This document shows, in pieces, positions 6,898 through 13,395 of a DNA stretch of 29,212 nt. The notes below the pieces were generated by a model that did not search any database, had not been told where the DNA came from, and was given only the letters and a program-made list of their open reading frames with translations. Position 1 is the stretch's first letter. Every line of letters starts with the position of its first letter. Source of the stretch: a virus; the IMG/VR virus record IMGVR_UViG_3300040856_000413, positions 1-29,212 of that record; one strand, 5' to 3'. Made by a program: the position numbers and the translations under genes.

Positions 6898-7609
6898 ATT
6901 CATCTATAGAGTATACAAATCACCATCTTCAACTATTCTAGAATACGAGGTTGATAGCTGGCAACAAGCAATAGATATCTGGTCAAACTTAAAACAATCA
7001 GGTAATTCACCGTACATAAGCTGTATAGGTGAGGAACGCAGCATGATTGTAAATAGTCAATCAGGTATACGGGAGTGGAGTGATTATCTACTAGTGAACA
7101 ATTACAATCGAGTGGAGCGGAGAATTATGTTGGATATGCAAGATCAGGAGATGAACGGTATGAAAGTAGTAGAAGTAAAAGAAACAGGTAATTTCGGGTA
7201 TAGCGCTTATCTAGAGCGGGAAGCCGAGGCCGAGTATCAGGCTTTAGTTAAAGAATCAAATTACACAGTAGCAGAAGAGTGTGAAAAGAAAAAAGCAATA
7301 GACTTTCACGGCAACTTCAGTAGGATGGATCAATCATCTCAAGATGAAATTATTAATCCGAAGCACTATAAGATGATTCCAAAAGAAGCTTATGATCGAT
7401 TCCCCGAGGGGCTAGAATATATGGATCTTATGGAGTATATCTTAGATAGCCATAGCGGTGTTAACTCACATCTATTGGGTCAAATCTTTAAGTATTCTTG
7501 CCGACTAGGTAAGAAGGATGCTGACCTTCAAGACGCCCGTAAGATCGAGTGGTATGCCTCTCGTCTTGTTAAATCCCTAGAGCATCAACTCATTGGCGGA
7601 GAGTTTTAA
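6890..7609 (+). CDS. DUF3310 domain protein (T7 gp1.7-related C-terminus)
   Basis: The 239-residue protein has two parts. Residues 1-150 are unrecognised and may be phage-specific. Residues 153-230 match the DUF3310 pattern: INPKHYKMIP, then YMDLMEYIL, a QIFKYSCRLGKKD core and a QDARKIEWYASRLVK helix. I recall that this family includes T7 gp1.7, reported as a nucleotide kinase. Whether that activity applies to this longer protein is unknown. It overlaps the genes on both sides by a few bases, and its neighbours include other nucleotide-related genes. Confidence 0.7.
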   Translation: MGKFIYRVYKSPSSTILEYEVDSWQQAIDIWSNLKQSGNSPYISCIGEERSMIVNSQSGIREWSDYLLVNNYNRVERRIMLDMQDQEMNGMKVVEVKETGNFGYSAYLEREAEAEYQALVKESNYTVAEECEKKKAIDFHGNFSRMDQSSQDEIINPKHYKMIPKEAYDRFPEGLEYMDLMEYILDSHSGVNSHLLGQIFKYSCRLGKKDADLQDARKIEWYASRLVKSLEHQLIGGEF

Positions 7610-7854
7610 TGAGTGTGTCTGGCTGGTATGAAGGGGAATACAACATTATTAACTTCCATTACGATAATGTAAAAGACCCAACACATCTTGCACAGCTATT
7701 GCTAAATCAGTTTGGTAAAGATTGCGTAGGTGTTGATCTAGAGGTTTCAGGTGAATATTCAGATGGATCCGATGCAGAAGACAACTTAGAAAAGTTGTTT
7801 GATGTATTAGATCCGCCTGAGTGGCCTGACTTTGTAGAAGGAGAATTAGTATGA
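7609..7854 (+). CDS. Acidic 81-residue protein, unknown function
   Basis: Begins MSVSGWYEGEYNIINFHYDN at a TAATG junction. Strongly acidic C-terminus (LDPPEWPDFVEGELV). It could be a small DNA-mimic or regulator, but no family was recognised and no motif points to a function. It overlaps the next gene by four bases (ATGA). Confidence 0.65.
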   Translation: MSVSGWYEGEYNIINFHYDNVKDPTHLAQLLLNQFGKDCVGVDLEVSGEYSDGSDAEDNLEKLFDVLDPPEWPDFVEGELV

Positions 7855-8066
7855 TAACCCAAGAAGATATTGATGCTATGGGCTATACCCCAAGCGATTT
7901 TGAAGCAGTAAGGAAAGATGTTGAACGGGCTTTGCATGAAGTTCAATCAGCTAAACATTGGCTAGACGAGACCGGAGACTATAATTCTGAACGGTTAAAC
8001 GATGCTTATGACAATATAAAGATGGCTGAACGACAACTATTAAGAGTATTATCGGAGGTAAACTAA
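7851..8066 (+). CDS. Helical 71-residue protein, unknown function
   Basis: Begins MITQEDIDAMGYTPSDFE and continues as two long amphipathic helices (ERALHEVQSAKHWLDETG and AYDNIKMAERQLLRVLSE), so a helical hairpin or coiled coil is likely. ATGA overlap upstream and TAATG junction downstream. No family was recognised. Confidence 0.65.
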   Translation: MITQEDIDAMGYTPSDFEAVRKDVERALHEVQSAKHWLDETGDYNSERLNDAYDNIKMAERQLLRVLSEVN

Positions 8067-8233
8067 TGAAACTGTCACCTGATTCCCGTGTTATTCGTAA
8101 ACTTGCTGAGTCTCTTCGAGAAAGAGACTTAGAATTAAACATTCATCGTGCCATCCACCAAGCCGCTATGGCACTGGATTTAGTACGTGATGCAGAATAC
8201 CGAGTACAAGACGAATACTTAGATCAACAATAA
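8066..8233 (+). CDS. 55-residue helical protein, unknown function
   Basis: A small frame starting at the TAATG junction with the previous gene (GGAGG upstream). The protein (MKLSPDSRVIRKLAESLRER...) is Arg-rich in the first half, acidic at the end and almost wholly helical. Exact coupling and a good ribosome binding site support it. No family was recognised. Confidence 0.6.
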   Translation: MKLSPDSRVIRKLAESLRERDLELNIHRAIHQAAMALDLVRDAEYRVQDEYLDQQ

Positions 8234-8248
8234 ATAGGAGAATATACT

Positions 8249-8713
8249 ATGCCAAATTGGTGTATGAATAGCGTACAAATTTCTGGGGACAAAGAAACTC
8301 TAGAGAAAATTAAAACAGCCGCAGATAATGACGAACTGCTTAATTTCTTAGCCCCCTTGGGACAGGATTGGGATTATCGTGCGGCGGTAGACACTTGGGG
8401 GACTAAGTGGGACGTAAGGGAATGTTATTGTGACTGGGATGGTGAGGACACTCTTCAGCTTAGTTTCGATACTGCTTGGGGGCCACCCTTAACAGCTTAT
8501 GACACAGCAGAGTCCACATTAAACTTAGACATCACAGCAAGCTTCTACGAGCCTGGAATGTGTTTTGTAGGTGATCGAGATGATAGCTGGGAGTTTGACT
8601 TTGAGGATGAAGACTGGGCGGATGGTATCCCCCAAGAACTAATTGATGATTGGGCTCTAGACGATGAATATGACAATTGGAAACAGTGGCAAGAAGAAGA
8701 AGAAATGGAGTAA
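8249..8713 (+). CDS. Api92/YubB-like (DUF1281-type) protein
   Basis: A 154-residue protein with the N-terminal signature MPNWCMNSVQISG, followed by NFLAPLGQDWDYRAAVDTWGTKWD and an AWGPPLTAYD segment. This arrangement is that of the Api92-like / DUF1281 family found in phages and plasmids, with a ferredoxin-like fold and unknown function. The C-terminus is extremely acidic (runs of Asp, Glu and Trp), which could mimic DNA charge. It is separated from the DNA polymerase gene by only two bases. Confidence 0.7.
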   Translation: MPNWCMNSVQISGDKETLEKIKTAADNDELLNFLAPLGQDWDYRAAVDTWGTKWDVRECYCDWDGEDTLQLSFDTAWGPPLTAYDTAESTLNLDITASFYEPGMCFVGDRDDSWEFDFEDEDWADGIPQELIDDWALDDEYDNWKQWQEEEEME

Positions 8714-8715
8714 AT

Positions 8716-10557
8716 ATGAAATTAGTATTTGACATTGAAGCAGATAACTTACTACCTAAGTTGACTAAGTTTCATTGTGCAGGTGCTATTGATATTGATA
8801 CCGGGGCGGAATATTGGTTTCGCCCCAATCAACTTCAAGAGTTTATTGACTTGTTAGACAGCGCAGAGGTGATTATCGCCCATAATGCCTTCGGGTATGA
8901 CGTACCTGCGCTAACTAAACTAACGGGTTGGAAGCCTAAAGCAACCGTACAGTGTACTAAAGTAATGTCCCAAGTGCTTAACTATAGGCGCTTTGGATTT
9001 GGACACTCCCTAAAAAAGTGGGGAGAGTTCTTTAATGACCATAAGGGAGACTATGCTGGAGGATTCGAAACTTTTAACGAGGACATGTTTGTATATATGC
9101 AACAAGACGTCCGGCTACTTGTTAAGGTATACAGGCATCTTATACAAGAAACTAAAAACTATATTAATGCCTCAAAATCTAAAGTTATTCTCAAGGCTTT
9201 GCGTTCAGAAATGTCAATGGATGCAATCATGGCTGAACAATGCCAGAACGGTTGGAAGTTTAACTTGGAGGGAGCTAAAGAACTTAGTGAAACAATTGAT
9301 CAAAGGATGCAAGAAATTGAATCTTTTATTAATCCGCTACTCCCAGGAAAGGCAAACGTAGTTGACCCAGACACTATAAAAGAACATGAACCAATAACGG
9401 GGAAGCGTTATGCAATCAAAAAGAAGCCAACCTACACGAAGTCGGGAAAGCTCACAAGCCACATTAGCCGTTGGTTTGAGCTTGACTTGGGCACCACTGT
9501 TGATACTTGTCCCGTTTGGGGTGAATACTGTCGTGTTACTTTTGATACTGGCGATATTGGTAACACTGATACGGTTAAACGTTATCTTGGAACAATCGGG
9601 TGGGAGCCGGACGAATGGAACTGGAAGCGGGTTAACGGAGAGTTTATCAAAGTCTCAGCAAAACTCTCAGATAGTTCCTTGGAAGGACTCGGAGATGTAG
9701 GCCAGGCTCTTATGGAGTATTATACCTTGCGCTCTCGGAAGTCTATTCTAGAGGGTTGGTTTCAATACGTTGATGATAACTCTCGTTTACACGGCGATGT
9801 ATTCAATATCGGCACCCCAACATTTCGTCAGACCCACAAGATTATTGCGAACTTGCCGGGAGCTTACGCTACGCTTGGTAAGGAGTTCCGAAGCTTGTTT
9901 GTGTCAGAACCGGGTTATACCTTGGTTTCAGCCGACTCCGCAGCCTGTCAGTTAAGATTGTTAGCTCACTATATGGGAGACGATAAGTTTACCGATACCG
10001 TACTTAACGGAGATGTTCATCAAATGAATGCCGATATTCTAGAATGTACCCGACCTCAAGCTAAACGATTTATCTTTGCTTATCTTTACGGCGCTGGTGC
10101 TCAAAAACTTAGCGGTTATATCGGAAAGACTGTACCTCAAGCTAAAAAGGCAATGGCCAAATATAAGAAAGAACTCCCCGCTCTAGCTAGGCTCATAAAC
10201 AATGTAAGTAACTTAATTGAGTCTCAGGGGTTTATCCCCGGTCTAGATGATCGTAGGATTATGCTAGATAAGTCTGAGCGGCACAAGTCTTTAAATTATC
10301 TCATTCAAGGTGCAGAGGCAGTTGTTATGAAGGCAACTGTTGTTATGATTGACGAGGAGCTTAAGAAGGCTAATATTGACTTTAAACATGTGTTGTTTTA
10401 CCACGATGAACACACTGTTGAAGTTCGTGAAGATCAAGCAGAACAGACACGAGAGATAATAATGCGCTGCTTTGAAGAGGCTCCAAGGGCTTTGGGCATT
10501 GATATTATGACTTGTGGTGATTGTAACATTGGAGACAACTACTATGACGTCCATTAA
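8716..10557 (+). CDS. Family A DNA polymerase with 3'-5' exonuclease (T7 gp5-like)
   Basis: The replicative polymerase, 613 residues. Exonuclease: DIEAD (Asp6, Glu8), HNAFGYD (Asn57, Asp62) and YMQQD (Tyr127, Asp131). Polymerase: motif A SADSAACQLR (Asp407), motif B with Arg446, Lys450, Phe454 and Tyr458, and motif C YHDEH (Asp564). Two residues differ from T7: the motif A Glu (T7 E480) is Gln412, and the T7 Tyr526 position is Phe454, as in E. coli Pol I. Residues 225-300 align loosely with the T7 stretch holding the thioredoxin-binding loop, so use of a host processivity factor is possible. No 5'-3' nuclease domain is attached; that activity is a separate gene. ATG 8716 follows GGAGTAAAT; a longer frame from 8677 lies inside the preceding gene. 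Confidence 0.96.
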   Translation: MKLVFDIEADNLLPKLTKFHCAGAIDIDTGAEYWFRPNQLQEFIDLLDSAEVIIAHNAFGYDVPALTKLTGWKPKATVQCTKVMSQVLNYRRFGFGHSLKKWGEFFNDHKGDYAGGFETFNEDMFVYMQQDVRLLVKVYRHLIQETKNYINASKSKVILKALRSEMSMDAIMAEQCQNGWKFNLEGAKELSETIDQRMQEIESFINPLLPGKANVVDPDTIKEHEPITGKRYAIKKKPTYTKSGKLTSHISRWFELDLGTTVDTCPVWGEYCRVTFDTGDIGNTDTVKRYLGTIGWEPDEWNWKRVNGEFIKVSAKLSDSSLEGLGDVGQALMEYYTLRSRKSILEGWFQYVDDNSRLHGDVFNIGTPTFRQTHKIIANLPGAYATLGKEFRSLFVSEPGYTLVSADSAACQLRLLAHYMGDDKFTDTVLNGDVHQMNADILECTRPQAKRFIFAYLYGAGAQKLSGYIGKTVPQAKKAMAKYKKELPALARLINNVSNLIESQGFIPGLDDRRIMLDKSERHKSLNYLIQGAEAVVMKATVVMIDEELKKANIDFKHVLFYHDEHTVEVREDQAEQTREIIMRCFEEAPRALGIDIMTCGDCNIGDNYYDVH

Positions 10558-10705
10558 ACCAATAGTGCCTGTTATTCGTTCTATGACAAAAGAAGAGCAA
10601 CAGGCTTCAAAAGATCGTGATAAGAAGAATGGTTGGCGCAAATGTGTTAGCTGCGGCAATGCAAGTAAAGGAACTTGGTGTGGATTCTGTCTCGAAGAAG
10701 AGTGA
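10544..10705 (+). CDS. Small zinc-ribbon protein
   Basis: The 53-residue protein ends in CVSCGNASKGTWCGFC, two CxxC pairs expected to bind one zinc. GGAG sits nine bases before ATG 10544, inside the end of the polymerase gene, which it overlaps by 14 bases. The N-terminus is polar and helical. Such small zinc ribbons often bind nucleic acid or protein partners. Coupling to the polymerase gene suggests a replication-time role, but that is inference. Confidence 0.65.
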   Translation: MTSIKPIVPVIRSMTKEEQQASKDRDKKNGWRKCVSCGNASKGTWCGFCLEEE

Positions 10706-10955
10706 AGAGATTAGACTTAGGATTAGGCTTAGTGTAGCTGCCTATTCTTATGAGTACAAGAATAAAAGCATTATGTCTGACGCAGAGTTTGATCGTTTAT
10801 CTTACTTGGTAGATACTAACATTACTACTGGTAATCGTAAGCTGGATAACTTCTTTAAAAAACATTTCGAACCTGCTACTGGCATGTGGGTTCGAAAACA
10901 CCCCGATAAAGCAGGACTAGAAAATATCTACCATAGGATCTGGAAGGATTATTAA
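10680..10955 (+). CDS. Small protein resembling the N-terminal helices of NAD-dependent ligases
   Basis: About 91 residues from a GTG at 10680, chosen because AAGGA lies seven bases upstream. The frame extends further upstream within the zinc-ribbon gene but has no good start there. The segment AAYSYEYKNKSIMSDAEFDRL resembles the Ia domain of bacterial ligases (a Tyr-rich helix then ISDAEYD), which binds nicotinamide mononucleotide. The rest (LDNFFKKHFEPATGMWVRKH) differs and no adenylation domain follows. It may be a stand-alone relative or chance similarity. It overlaps the zinc-ribbon gene by 26 bases. Confidence 0.55.
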   Translation: MDSVSKKSEEIRLRIRLSVAAYSYEYKNKSIMSDAEFDRLSYLVDTNITTGNRKLDNFFKKHFEPATGMWVRKHPDKAGLENIYHRIWKDY

Positions 10956-10956
10956 T

Positions 10957-11268
10957 ATGTATATCAGCGTACAAGAAAACATCCGTATTGAGTTTGATCG
11001 CTTTTATGAGGCGATAAAATTCCACGGGCATAATATAGACAGTGATGTGAGTGATCTCTTAAATATATTAGAGGAAAATATTATTCAAGAATATAACGGG
11101 AAAACTGACGAAATATATCAAGATGGCTGGGATGAAGGCTATTACATTGGGCGTGACGAGGGTCATTCTGAGGGCTATTCTGAAGGTAGAGAAATAGGCC
11201 AGGATGAGGGCTTCTCAGAAGGTTTAGCAGAAGCCCTTGAAAATTGTAACTGTAAAGAGGAAGATTAA
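10957..11268 (+). CDS. Acidic protein with Gly/Glu repeat helix
   Basis: 103 residues. After a helical N-terminal half, residues 56-92 form an acidic repeat with Gly every three or four residues (DEGYYIGRDEGHSEGYSEG, REIGQDEGFSEG), close to a degenerate EG repeat, and then NCNCKEED. Such small-residue repeats favour close helix packing or self-association. No family was recognised. It begins one base after the previous gene and joins the next at TAATG. Confidence 0.65.
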   Translation: MYISVQENIRIEFDRFYEAIKFHGHNIDSDVSDLLNILEENIIQEYNGKTDEIYQDGWDEGYYIGRDEGHSEGYSEGREIGQDEGFSEGLAEALENCNCKEED

Positions 11269-11489
11269 TGTTTACTGTCGAACACGAAGACGCCTATACA
11301 ATTGTAACCACCTTAGATCAGACAGGGTTGTATTCAGATGTTGAGGTCATTTTAGACGAGACTGATGTTGTTCTACGACAATTCAACGAGGATACAAAGT
11401 GTTATGATCTAATTAATCTTTCCCATCAACAATTCAGAGACATAATTGCGTCTCTATCAAAAGCTGAAGGAGCATACTATGCAAGCTAA
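11268..11489 (+). CDS. 73-residue protein, unknown function
   Basis: Begins MFTVEHEDAYTIVTTLDQTG at a TAATG junction. The alternation of hydrophobic and polar residues suggests a small beta sheet with a C-terminal helix. It overlaps the MazG-like gene by 11 bases. No family was recognised. Confidence 0.65.
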   Translation: MFTVEHEDAYTIVTTLDQTGLYSDVEVILDETDVVLRQFNEDTKCYDLINLSHQQFRDIIASLSKAEGAYYAS

Positions 11490-11754
11490 CTTATATGAAA
11501 CTATCGCTTTACAATTTTTTAAACCCGAGCATCGGCATCATAATGACTTAGCCACGGGTCTTCGTGAAGAAGCCGAAGAAGTAGAAGATGCAACCCAAAT
11601 GGGAACACGATCTCAAATCTTGGATGAGCTAGGTGATGTTCTTTGGTATGTTACTATTATGGCAAGTAATGAGGGTAGTAGCCTGTCTGAGATTATGAAG
11701 ATCAATTATGAAAAACTTGAAGCACGAGCAATTAACGGAAAGGTCAAGCCATGA
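11479..11754 (+). CDS. MazG-like nucleotide pyrophosphohydrolase
   Basis: The 91-residue protein has the metal-binding pattern of the MazG/dUTPase-like all-alpha superfamily: REEAEEVEDA (an EExxE helix) and ILDELGDVLWYV (an ExxD helix). Such enzymes convert NTPs or dNTPs to monophosphates. Phage versions are thought to remove unwanted nucleotides or to alter the alarmone-linked starvation state of the host; either is possible here. AAGGAG precedes ATG 11479. It lies at the end of the second block next to a membrane protein gene. Confidence 0.75.
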   Translation: MQANLYETIALQFFKPEHRHHNDLATGLREEAEEVEDATQMGTRSQILDELGDVLWYVTIMASNEGSSLSEIMKINYEKLEARAINGKVKP

Positions 11755-11984
11755 ATGAAGATATCCAAAAGTTAATCCAAGTATTTAAAGAAACACCAAA
11801 GCAGCCTCTCCGGGAAAATTTACTAGTTAGCATAGAAATGTTAGCCTCTTCATTTATCCTGTTAATTGTTGGGCTAGTTATCTTTACTTACAGTTTAGCG
11901 TATTCCCTGTACAAGACTACTAAAACCTTAATAACAGCAGTAGTAGTATTTATTCGAGCTATGATTATGAAAAGAAAGGAGTAA
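11751..11984 (+). CDS. Small membrane protein with a long hydrophobic segment
   Basis: 77 residues: a polar N-terminus (about 1-25), a long hydrophobic stretch (about 28-55, SSFILLIVGLVIFTYSLAYS) and a second short one (about 60-70), then a basic end (MIMKRKE). One or two transmembrane helices with the basic end on the cytoplasmic side are likely. It overlaps the MazG-like gene by four bases and its stop runs into promoter P2. No family was recognised. A holin role cannot be excluded, but its position in the metabolic block argues against it. Confidence 0.65.
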   Translation: MNEDIQKLIQVFKETPKQPLRENLLVSIEMLASSFILLIVGLVIFTYSLAYSLYKTTKTLITAVVVFIRAMIMKRKE

Positions 11985-12002
11985 AATACCCGCAAATAAT
12001 GA
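11984..12002 (+). promoter_or_regulatory. Phage RNA polymerase promoter candidate P2
   Basis: Second exact copy of AAATACCCGCAAATAATGA, with predicted +1 at G12001. It starts at the last base of the preceding stop codon and lies 51 bases before the exonuclease ATG. Identity with P1 extends to GACTA downstream of the core. The leader carries a small hairpin (ATTCCC 12012-12017 with GGGAAT 12023-12028). Confidence 0.8.
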
Positions 12003-12052
12003 CTATCAGGCATTCCCATTAGGGGAATTCTTAATTAATAAAAGGAGCTATT

Positions 12053-12775
12053 ATGACTATAGCTATTATCGATGGTGATGTCCTTGTATATATGTCAATA
12101 TGGAAGAGCGATACACTAGAAGAAGGAAAGAAGAAATTCTTAGAACATTTTAATGACGTCTTAAACAACCTTTTTACAAAAGACTACGTTATGGCCATTG
12201 GTGGTCCTGACAACTTTCGTGCAGAGCTGTATACCGAGTATAAAGGTAACAGAAAGAAAGCCAAAGACAATAGACCAGACTGGTTTCTTGACTTGAAGTC
12301 TTGGGTTGAATCCTTAGAGGGGGTTGTAGTGTCCGACAACTGCGAAGCAGATGACCTTGTTAGAATATGGGCGTTAGAGTGCGATAAAGCAGAAATTAAT
12401 CGTGTTGTAGTCACAGTTGATAAAGACTTAGATTGCATACCGGGAAATCACTACAATCCACGTACTAAGTCTCTTTATCAAGTTTCTGAAGATTATGCAG
12501 AAAGGTTCTATTGGAAACAAATTTTAACTGGAGATAGTGTCGATAATATCCCCGGGTTGCCTAAAGTTGGCCCTGTAAAAGCAGAAAAGATTCTAGGCAC
12601 TGAAAGAACTCATGATGGACTACAGAAGTTAGTGTGTCGAGCCTACCATAGTATCTACGGTGATCAGGGTTACAAATATCTTATCACAAATGGCCGACTA
12701 ATACATATCTGGAGACATTTAAATGACCACTTTAAAATCAAAAAAGAAGTATACGAAAAAGCTATCAAAGGATGA
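12053..12775 (+). CDS. 5'-3' exonuclease of the FEN/T7 gp6 family
   Basis: A protein of 240 residues with flap-nuclease landmarks: IIDGDV (Asp7), YKGNRKK (63-69), CEADDLVRIWA (Glu99, Asp100, Asp101), VTVDKDLD (Asp123, Asp125) and GDSVDNIPGLPKVGPVKAEKI, the Asp pair followed by a helix-hairpin-helix that grips DNA. It would remove RNA primers and degrade host DNA, as in T7. It is separate from the polymerase, as in T7 and unlike bacterial Pol I. It is the first gene after promoter P2, with AAAGGAG before ATG 12053. Confidence 0.92.
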   Translation: MTIAIIDGDVLVYMSIWKSDTLEEGKKKFLEHFNDVLNNLFTKDYVMAIGGPDNFRAELYTEYKGNRKKAKDNRPDWFLDLKSWVESLEGVVVSDNCEADDLVRIWALECDKAEINRVVVTVDKDLDCIPGNHYNPRTKSLYQVSEDYAERFYWKQILTGDSVDNIPGLPKVGPVKAEKILGTERTHDGLQKLVCRAYHSIYGDQGYKYLITNGRLIHIWRHLNDHFKIKKEVYEKAIKG

Positions 12776-13223
12776 GCTTGGCCACTGGGTGTCTAAAGTT
12801 GATGTAAATCCAAGTGAAAATTTTGGATTTCTTTACTGCATACAGAATAAGGTAACAAACCAATTCTATTGGGGTAAAAAACAATTCTTTCACGGAGGTA
12901 AGCGAAAGTCAGCAACTTATGGTAAGGAAATGACTTGGAGAACTTATACCGGGTCTTCTATTCATCTTAAAGAAGATATCAGCAAGTATGGGCACGATCA
13001 ATTTAAATTTGAGATTGTCGATGTTTATAGGACGAAAGGTGGGTTGTATTACTCCGAGGCGTATTGTCAAATGGTGTCAGAGTCTATGACAGAGTACTTA
13101 GAAGACGGTAAGACTCCCAGGTTCTATAATAGGCAAATTGCCGCTATCCGATTTATACCAAAAGAAAATGTAACTGACGTTACTAAGAAGTATCTTAAGT
13201 CAATTAAGAGGAAATATCGATGA
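12723..13223 (+). CDS. GIY-YIG-like endonuclease (second copy, diverged)
   Basis: The 166-residue protein has FGFLYCIQNKVTNQFYWGKK (34-53), an equivalent of GIY and YIG in which Trp replaces Ile (YWGK), then WRTYTGSS (72-79), an EIVDVY strand, Glu112 in YYSEAY and YNRQIAAIRF. These are the elements seen in free-standing phage GIY-YIG enzymes. It overlaps the exonuclease gene by 53 bases, with its own GGAG inside that gene, which is unusual for a mobile homing gene and suggests a settled resident. The N-terminal 30 residues are very basic, fitting DNA binding. Confidence 0.6.
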   Translation: MTTLKSKKKYTKKLSKDELGHWVSKVDVNPSENFGFLYCIQNKVTNQFYWGKKQFFHGGKRKSATYGKEMTWRTYTGSSIHLKEDISKYGHDQFKFEIVDVYRTKGGLYYSEAYCQMVSESMTEYLEDGKTPRFYNRQIAAIRFIPKENVTDVTKKYLKSIKRKYR

Positions 13224-13393
13224 GACGAGTTTCAATATTTTTATTCATGGCGTCTATAGCCGCCTTGATATCAGGTGTTCTTGGGGTAGCTGAGCTAATC
13301 CAATTTAATACCGTTGGTGCTATTTTACTGTATTTTCTTCTGAAAGAGTCGTCGGAGTTATTAATGGCGTATGCACAATCTCTTGAGGAGTAA
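13220..13393 (+). CDS. Small two-helix membrane protein
   Basis: A 57-residue frame joined to the preceding gene by an ATGA overlap. MRRVSIFLFMASIAALISGVLG is a basic start followed by a hydrophobic helix, and TVGAILLYFLL is a second. The C-terminus is acidic (ELLMAYAQSLEE). The topology resembles small holins, but so do many membrane peptides. It lies directly before the primase-helicase gene. No family was recognised. Confidence 0.6.
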   Translation: MRRVSIFLFMASIAALISGVLGVAELIQFNTVGAILLYFLLKESSELLMAYAQSLEE

Positions 13394-13395
13394 TT

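Noticed and set aside
9035-9700. Two alternative + strand frames within the DNA polymerase gene
   Set aside because: Their translations lack motifs and lie over exonuclease and thumb coding sequence whose motifs are intact in the main frame.
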